Origin: Actinomycetes bacterium
Lineage (GTDB): Bacteria > Actinomycetota > Acidimicrobiia > Acidimicrobiales > RAAP-2
Assembly: GCA_021850345.1 (NCBI GenBank)
Contig: JAJZMN010000229.1
Span: 1 to 10,190 of the forward strand
Reading direction: 5' to 3'
Length of the DNA: 10,190 bases
Positions 6,054 to 10,190 of the stretch are shown here, piece after piece. The position numbers and the translations under genes were made by a program. Within the stretch, counting starts at the first letter, position 1. Every line of letters begins with the position of its first letter. The notes beneath the pieces were generated by a model. The model searched no databases, had not been told where the DNA came from, and saw only the letters and a list, made by a program, of their open reading frames with translations.

Positions 6054-7553
6054 ATGACCGACGCCGACGCGCGCGACGCCAACGACGCGACCGACACGAC
6101 CGGTATCGCCGCTGAGGGCCGATCAGCGGCGAAGCGTCCGGCCGCCAAGGGCGCGCTCACGACGCGCGCCGAGGACTTCCCCCGTTGGTACCAGGAGGTG
6201 GTCGCGCGCGCCGAGATGGCCGAAAACGGGCCGGTCCGCGGCACCATGGTCATCAGACCTTGGGGATACGAGATCTGGGAACGGCTTCAGGCGGCCATCG
6301 ACGAACGGATCAAGGCGGCCGGCGCGCACAACGCGTACTTCCCGCTCTTCATCCCCGAATCCTTCATGCGTCTCGAAGCGGAGCATGTGGAGGGCTTCAA
6401 CCCCGAGCTCTGGGTCGTCACGCACGGCGGGGGGCGCCAGCTCGAAGAGCCTGTGGTCGTCCGGCCCACCAGTGAGACGGTCATCAACCACTTCTTCGCG
6501 AAGTGGGTCCAGAGCCACCGCGACCTCCCCCTGCTCGTCAACCAGTGGTGCAACGTCGTCCGCTGGGAGCTCCGACCGCGGCTGTTCCTGCGCACCACCG
6601 AGTTTCTCTGGCAGGAGGGACATACCGCGCACGCTGACGAACCGGACGCGCGCGCGTACGCGTTGCGGATCCTGACCGACGTCTACCGGGACGCGATGGA
6701 GGAAGTCGCCGCGGTCCCCGTGCTCCTCGGCCACAAGACCGCGCGCGAACGGTTCGCCGGGGCGGTCCGTACGTGGACGTGCGAGGCGATGATGGGAGAC
6801 GCCAAGGCGCTGCAGATGGGCACGAGCCATGAGCTCGGACAGAACTTCGCCAGGGCCTTCGGCATCCAGTACTCGGACTCGACCGGGGCTCAGCGCTACG
6901 TGTGGCAGACGTCATGGGGTGCGTCGACCAGGCTCATCGGCGCGCTGATCATGACCCATGGCGACGACTTCGGGCTGCGCCTCCCGCCCGCGCTGGCGCC
7001 CTTGGAGGTCGTGGTGCTCTGCGTGCGCGAGGACGACGCGGTCCATAGCGCGGCGACGGCGCTCACCGACGAGCTGCGCAGCGCCGGGCGCCGTGTGCAC
7101 CTCGACGACCGGACCGACACCGGCTTCGGTCGCCGCACCGTCGATTGGGAGCTGAAGGGAGTGCCGGTGCGCGTGGAGGTCGGGCCGCGCGACCTCGCGG
7201 ATGGCAACGTGACCGTCGTCACGCGCCACCTCCGGACCAAAGAGGTGGTCCCGCTCCCTGGGGTCGCCGACACGGTCGACCGGATCTGCCGACTGGCCGC
7301 CCGGGAACTGCGCGACGAGGCGCTCGCCTTCCGCGAGGAACGCACGGTCGAGGTCGGCTCTCTGGAAGAGGCGCTCGGGGCGGGGACCGCGGGCTTCGCC
7401 CGGGTGCCGTGGCGGGCGGTCGGCGAGGCGGGGGAGCTCCAGCTCACCGCCCAGAGTCTTACCGTGCGCTGCCTCCAGCGCGAGGACGGCGGCCTCGCGG
7501 CTGCCGGTGAGGCGGACGACGACCTGGTGGCGGTCGTCGGCCGCTCATACTGA
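6054..7553 (+). CDS. proS: Prolyl-tRNA synthetase, archaeal/eukaryotic type
   Basis: Class II aminoacyl-tRNA synthetase that charges tRNA-Pro. The 499-residue form lacks the inserted editing domain of the common bacterial type. Its signatures are those of the archaeal/eukaryotic type: PVRGTMVIRPWGYEIWE, RPTSET (R137-T142), motif 2 with RTTEFLWQEGHTAH from R180, and motif 3 TSWGASTRLIGALIMTHGDD with R293. An anticodon-binding domain follows, with ELKGVPVRVEVGPRDL. The C-terminal domain ends in tyrosine (GRSY), as this subclass does. Of the four zinc cysteines known from that domain in relatives, only C473 (VRC) seems present, and the usual C-rich GFVRAPWC region reads GFARVPWRAV. The first roughly 40 residues are an Ala/Asp-rich extension. 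An in-frame ATG at 6024 also exists, but 6054 fits the -10-like element better. Confidence 0.95.
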   Translation: MTDADARDANDATDTTGIAAEGRSAAKRPAAKGALTTRAEDFPRWYQEVVARAEMAENGPVRGTMVIRPWGYEIWERLQAAIDERIKAAGAHNAYFPLFIPESFMRLEAEHVEGFNPELWVVTHGGGRQLEEPVVVRPTSETVINHFFAKWVQSHRDLPLLVNQWCNVVRWELRPRLFLRTTEFLWQEGHTAHADEPDARAYALRILTDVYRDAMEEVAAVPVLLGHKTARERFAGAVRTWTCEAMMGDAKALQMGTSHELGQNFARAFGIQYSDSTGAQRYVWQTSWGASTRLIGALIMTHGDDFGLRLPPALAPLEVVVLCVREDDAVHSAATALTDELRSAGRRVHLDDRTDTGFGRRTVDWELKGVPVRVEVGPRDLADGNVTVVTRHLRTKEVVPLPGVADTVDRICRLAARELRDEALAFREERTVEVGSLEEALGAGTAGFARVPWRAVGEAGELQLTAQSLTVRCLQREDGGLAAAGEADDDLVAVVGRSY

Positions 7554-7588
7554 CCGGCGCCGCCCGGCCTCGGCGGGGGCGCGGCGGC

Positions 7589-7637
7589 GGCCAGATTGCG
7601 GTTGGCGGGCGGGCGGCGGGGGCCGGATTGCGGTTGG
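7589..7637 (+). repeat. Paired 17-base direct repeats abutting the rimP promoter
   Basis: GGCCAGATTGCGGTTGG (7589-7605) and GGCCGGATTGCGGTTGG (7621-7637) match at 16 of 17 bases and start 32 bases apart, close to three turns of the helix. The second copy ends directly before the TATACT hexamer at 7638. Placement upstream of and within a promoter suggests operator half-sites for a regulator. A plain duplication is the alternative. Confidence 0.5.
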
Positions 7638-7643
7638 TATACT
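7635..7643 (+). promoter_or_regulatory. Extended -10 promoter of the rimP-nusA-ylxR-infB operon
   Basis: TGGTATACT gives the TGn extension plus TATACT (7638-7643), one base from the TATAAT consensus and the most promoter-like sequence in this GC-rich window. No convincing -35 lies 16-18 bases upstream, as is common for extended -10 promoters. Transcription should start near 7650, leaving a leader of about 154 bases before rimP. Confidence 0.65.
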
Positions 7644-7677
7644 TGTCGAGCTGTCCGGTCTCATTGCAGGACCTGTT

Positions 7678-7705
7678 GAAAGCGTGGGCCGCTGCCCACG
7701 CTTTC
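7678..7705 (+). ncRNA. Perfect 12-bp hairpin in the rimP leader, possible attenuator
   Basis: GAAAGCGTGGGC (7678-7689) and GCCCACGCTTTC (7694-7705) are exact reverse complements around the loop CGCT. The downstream sequence GTCTTGAAGG is only mildly T-rich, so it is at best a weak intrinsic terminator. It lies about 28 bases after the predicted transcript start. GTCCGGTC (7653-7660) could pair with GACCGGAC (7742-7749) and enclose the hairpin, or six of its bases with GACCGG at 7717-7722. The nusA operon of Escherichia coli is controlled by its own NusA, so feedback through this leader is plausible but is inference. Confidence 0.5.
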
Positions 7706-7786
7706 GTCTTGAAGGGGACCGGTAGGGCAGGCCGGCCGAAGGACCGGACGAGGGAGGAGCCCGCGCAGGACCAGGGAAGAGCCACG

Positions 7787-7797
7787 AAGGGAGGTGA
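7787..7797 (+). promoter_or_regulatory. Very strong rimP ribosome binding site
   Basis: AAGGGAGGTGA contains GGAGGTGA, complementary over eight bases to the 3' end of 16S rRNA, with six bases before the ATG at 7804. It is the strongest such site in the window and fixes the rimP start. Confidence 0.8.
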
Positions 7798-7803
7798 CGG
7801 CGG

Positions 7804-8328
7804 ATGGTTGAAGGAGTCGCGGAAGAGCTGTACGGCGACCTGTCGCCGATCGTGGCCGCGCTCGGGCTGGAACTCGTCGATGTCGAGCTGTCCGGCGCCA
7901 CCGTCCGCGTGACCGTGGACCGCGAAGGGGGGGTCGACCTCGACGGGCTCGCCGACGCCAATCGGGCGGTCTCCGCCGAGCTCGACCGGATCGACCCCAT
8001 GCCTGGCCGTTACACGCTCGAGGTGTCAAGCCCCGGCCTCGAGCGCAGGCTGCGTCGTCCCGCGCACTTCGGCCGTGCACTCGGGGAAACGGTGTCGGTG
8101 CGGCTCCTCCCCGGCAACGGGGAGGTGCGCCGGCTCCAGGGCCGTCTCGCGGACGCGGACGACCGCGGCGTCCGGGTGGAGGGTCCCGACGTGCCCGGCG
8201 GCGCTGTGTACGTCGCCTACGAGACGATCGAGCGGGCGCGCACGGTGTTCGAGTGGGGTGCCAAGCCGGCACCCTCCCCGAGCCGTGCCAAGGCGCCAAA
8301 GGGCAGAGAGAGGGCCACGACGTCATGA
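7804..8328 (+). CDS. rimP: Ribosome maturation factor RimP
   Basis: Cytosolic factor that binds the maturing 30S subunit and aids its late assembly. The 174-residue product has the alpha/beta N-terminal domain with LGLELVDVEL and the family hallmark YTLEVSSPGLERRLRRPAHF (L72-R81 at its core). An SH3-like C-terminal domain follows, ending in the expected IERARTVFEWG at about residues 140-150. The last 22 residues are a basic Ala/Pro/Lys tail not needed for the fold. The start is set by the strong ribosome binding site. It is first in the operon and its TGA overlaps the nusA ATG by four bases (ATGA, 8325-8328). The rimP-nusA pairing is widely conserved and supports the call. Confidence 0.95.
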   Translation: MVEGVAEELYGDLSPIVAALGLELVDVELSGATVRVTVDREGGVDLDGLADANRAVSAELDRIDPMPGRYTLEVSSPGLERRLRRPAHFGRALGETVSVRLLPGNGEVRRLQGRLADADDRGVRVEGPDVPGGAVYVAYETIERARTVFEWGAKPAPSPSRAKAPKGRERATTS

Positions 8329-9671
8329 GCAAGACCAACTTCGAATTCCTCGACGCGCTGAGCCAGATCGCGAGGGACAAGGGGATCTCCGTCGAGACGC
8401 TGCTCGACGCGCTGGCCAACGCGCTCGTCGCCGCGTACAAGCGTCGTCCCGACGCCGCCGAGGAAGCGGTGGTCACCATCGACCCCGAATCGGGTGAGAT
8501 CCGCGTGTACGGCCAGGAGCTCGACGACGAGGGCAACGTCATCAACGAGTGGGACGACACGCCCGACGACTTCGGCCGCATCGCGGCGCAGACCGCGAAG
8601 CAGGTCATCCTGCAGCGGATCCGAGAGGTCGAGCGGGACATGAAGTACGAGGAATACGCCGGACGCGAAGGCGACATCGTGACCGGCATCGTCCAGCAGA
8701 CCGACAACCGCTATACCCTCCTCGACCTGGGGAAGGTCGAAGCGCTGTTGCCCCAGGCCGAGCAGGTGTCGTTCGAGCGTTACGAGCACGGGACCAGGCT
8801 CAAGGCCTACATCGTCGAGGTGCGCAAGACGACCAAGGGGCCCCAGATCGTGGTGAGCCGCACCCATCCCGGGCTCATCAAGCGACTCTTCGAGCTCGAG
8901 GTGCCCGAGATCTCCTCGGGTGTCGTCGAGATCAAGGCAGCAGCCCGCGAACCTGGGCACCGCACGAAGATCGCAGTGTGGTCCAACGACCCCGTCGTCG
9001 ACCCGGTAGGAGCCTGCGTGGGAGCGCGGGGATCGCGCGTGCGCATGGTCACCAACGAGCTGCGCGGCGAGCGCGTCGACGTGGTGCCTTTCTCGGACGA
9101 TCCGGTCGAGTTCATCCAGAACGCGCTCGCGCCGGCGCGCGTCCGCGAAGTGCGGCTCGACGAGGAGACCGGCACCGCTACGGTGATCGTGAGCGATTAC
9201 CAGCTTTCCTTGGCGATCGGCAAGGAAGGGCAGAATGCCCGCCTCGCCGCACGGCTCACGGGGTGGCGGATCGACATCAAGAGCGAGAGCCAGCTCGAAG
9301 AGGAAGAGTCCGGGTACGCCGGACAGGAGTGGGCCGAGGGCGAGTGGATCGAGAACGAAGCCGGCGAGATGGTCTGGAAGCCCGCCGAAGGCGGAGAGGC
9401 GATCTCCGCGGCCGAGTGGAGCCATGCCGCCGAGGGGGAGTCTTCCGACGGGAGCCCGGCGGAAGCCGGCTCCAAGGCCGGCGGCTCAGCGGAAGCCGAC
9501 GCCGCTGCGAGCGTCACGACCCGAGAAGCCTCCAGCGAGTCGAGCCCCTCGGAACCGGTCGATGGCGGGACGCCGGCCCAAGCGCAGAGCGGGGCGAGCT
9601 CCGAGGGGGAGCCCGCCGACGCGCAGCCGCACGCCGGAGCGGCGGCCACCCAAGAGGAGAGCGGCGCATAG
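8325..9671 (+). CDS. nusA: Transcription termination/antitermination factor NusA
   Basis: RNA polymerase-associated elongation factor that controls pausing, termination and antitermination. The 448-residue product has the polymerase-binding N-terminal domain (about 1-110), an S1 domain opening at REGDIVTG (from R114), and KH1 with GARGSRV (from G233). KH2 follows with AIGKEGQNARLAARLTGW (GKEG from G299). After about residue 322 comes a tail of roughly 125 residues: first an acidic stretch with several tryptophans (QEW, GEW, MVW, AEW), then a disordered Ala/Ser/Glu/Pro run. It does not resemble the acidic-repeat domains of enterobacterial NusA. The start is the ATG overlapping the rimP stop; in-frame codons further upstream lie inside rimP. 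GAGGAG at 9654-9659 near its end probably serves ylxR. Confidence 0.96.
   Translation: MSKTNFEFLDALSQIARDKGISVETLLDALANALVAAYKRRPDAAEEAVVTIDPESGEIRVYGQELDDEGNVINEWDDTPDDFGRIAAQTAKQVILQRIREVERDMKYEEYAGREGDIVTGIVQQTDNRYTLLDLGKVEALLPQAEQVSFERYEHGTRLKAYIVEVRKTTKGPQIVVSRTHPGLIKRLFELEVPEISSGVVEIKAAAREPGHRTKIAVWSNDPVVDPVGACVGARGSRVRMVTNELRGERVDVVPFSDDPVEFIQNALAPARVREVRLDEETGTATVIVSDYQLSLAIGKEGQNARLAARLTGWRIDIKSESQLEEEESGYAGQEWAEGEWIENEAGEMVWKPAEGGEAISAAEWSHAAEGESSDGSPAEAGSKAGGSAEADAAASVTTREASSESSPSEPVDGGTPAQAQSGASSEGEPADAQPHAGAAATQEESGA
9654..9659 (+). promoter_or_regulatory. Ribosome binding site for ylxR, pointing to an ATA start
   Basis: GAGGAG lies inside the end of nusA, eight bases before the ATA at 9668. 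No ATG, GTG or TTG occurs at that distance in the ylxR frame. The site is the main support for the unusual start proposed for ylxR. Confidence 0.5.
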
Positions 9672-9967
9672 CGCCCGAGCGCACCTGCGTGGGGTGCCGC
9701 CGGCGAGCCCCGCAGGGTGAGCTGATGCGAGTGGTTCGTCTCCCCGACGGCTCGCTCGCCATCGGGCGCACCCTGCCCGGAAGGGGCGCCTGGCTCTGTG
9801 AAGGTTCGGCTGGGTGCCTCGAGCGGGCGGCCCGCCGGGGAGCCCTCGACCGGGCGTTGCGCGCCCGGCTCGCCCCCGGAGCGGTCGCCATGCTGGGCCG
9901 GCAGATTGGAAAAGCCGGCGATGTGCGAGGATGGACGGACACTCCGGCATCCCGACGGGATATCTGA
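9668..9967 (+). CDS. ylxR: YlxR family RNA-binding protein (DUF448)
   Basis: Small basic protein of the nusA-infB operon. The Bacillus relative has been reported to bind and modulate RNase P; here the role is not known. The visible hallmarks are ERTCVGCRRRAP near the start, ELMRVVRLPDG, and GRGAWLCEGSAGCLERAARRGALDRALR. The frame has no standard start between the nusA end and the conserved RTCVGC. ATA at 9668 would give 99 residues opening (M)APERTCVGC, the expected length and N-terminus. It overlaps the nusA TAG (ATAG) and has GAGGAG eight bases upstream. GTG at 9689 would cut into the CVGC motif. ATG at 9725, with AGGGTGA four bases before it, would remove the motif entirely. GTG at 9416 would add about 84 residues lying inside nusA. 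The gene is sure; the start is an inference. Confidence 0.85.
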   Translation: MAPERTCVGCRRRAPQGELMRVVRLPDGSLAIGRTLPGRGAWLCEGSAGCLERAARRGALDRALRARLAPGAVAMLGRQIGKAGDVRGWTDTPASRRDI

Positions 9968-9991
9968 GACTGCGAAGGACACCGAGGAACG

Positions 9992-10190
9992 TTGCCGAAG
10001 AAGATCCGCGTCTACGAGCTCGCCCGTGAGCTGGGCCTGACGAACAAAGAAGCCCTGGACCTCTCCCTCTCGTTGGGGATCGGGGTGAAGAGCCACTCCT
10101 CGTCGATCGAGGAGGCCCAGGCCGACCGCGTCCGGAGAAAGGCCGACGCCGAAGGCCTGCGCCGCCCCGTCCAGCCCGAGGAGCCACCGG
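9992..10190 (+). CDS. infB: Translation initiation factor IF-2, N-terminal fragment (3'-partial)
   Basis: GTPase that brings initiator tRNA to the 30S subunit and promotes subunit joining. Only the first 66 codons are in the window. They read (M)PKKIRVYELARELGLTNKEA and then a helix-rich segment with SLGIGVKSHSSSIEE, which is the IF2 N-terminal domain; a Pro/Glu-rich linker begins at the edge. TTG at 9992 is the only standard start codon between the in-frame stop at 9965 and the conserved PKKIRVYELA, so a rare start is well supported. GAGGA at 9984-9988 is close to it (three bases), with GAAGGA at 9974-9979 as an alternative site. It begins 24 bases after the ylxR stop, in the conserved nusA-ylxR-infB order. 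Confidence 0.93.
   Translation, partial: MPKKIRVYELARELGLTNKEALDLSLSLGIGVKSHSSSIEEAQADRVRRKADAEGLRRPVQPEEPP

Noticed and set aside
9725..9967. ylxR starting at ATG 9725
   Set aside because: This would drop the conserved RTCVGCRRRAP segment, which is in the same frame immediately upstream; kept only as an alternative.
1..10190. A novel multigene system, mobile element or defence island
   Set aside because: Every sizeable ORF that carries recognisable motifs is a conserved housekeeping gene in a familiar order. No transposase, integrase, CRISPR repeat or unknown cluster was seen.

Overview
The window is a GC-rich, densely coding stretch of a bacterial chromosome with every gene on the + strand. 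It carries a housekeeping block: cdsA (left end open) - dxr - rseP/rip1 - ispG - proS - rimP - nusA - ylxR - infB (right end open). Genome composition, the gene order and the style of the proteins (actinobacterial-type NusA, a Rip1-like site-2 protease beside dxr and ispG) point to Actinomycetota. The archaeal/eukaryotic-type prolyl-tRNA synthetase and the long acidic extension on CdsA make me think of a deep lineage such as Acidimicrobiia, but that placement is inference.

Left half (1-5903), membrane lipid and isoprenoid genes. CdsA makes CDP-diacylglycerol. Dxr and IspG catalyse the second and the penultimate steps of the MEP isoprenoid pathway. Between them lies a membrane-embedded site-2 metalloprotease of the kind that cleaves anti-sigma factors. 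The gaps between these genes are 165, 67 and 125 bases. The dxr-rseP gap is bridged exactly by a 24-codon ORF that overlaps each neighbour through an ATGA.

Right half (6054-10190), translation and transcription genes. proS may have a leaderless start. A 250-base gap follows it, holding a good extended -10 promoter, a pair of 17-base direct repeats 32 bases apart, a perfect 12-bp hairpin and a very strong ribosome binding site. This starts the rimP-nusA-ylxR-infB operon: 30S maturation, transcription elongation/termination factor, small RNA-binding protein, and initiation factor IF2. rimP and nusA overlap by ATGA. nusA and ylxR appear to overlap by ATAG, which would make AUA the ylxR start codon. 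infB can only start at TTG among standard start codons.

I see no mobile element, CRISPR array, tRNA, rRNA or defence system, and no undescribed multigene system. The points worth a second look are small: the ylxR start, the rimP leader, the dxr-rseP bridge, the lost zinc ligands in ProRS, and low-complexity extensions on several housekeeping proteins.
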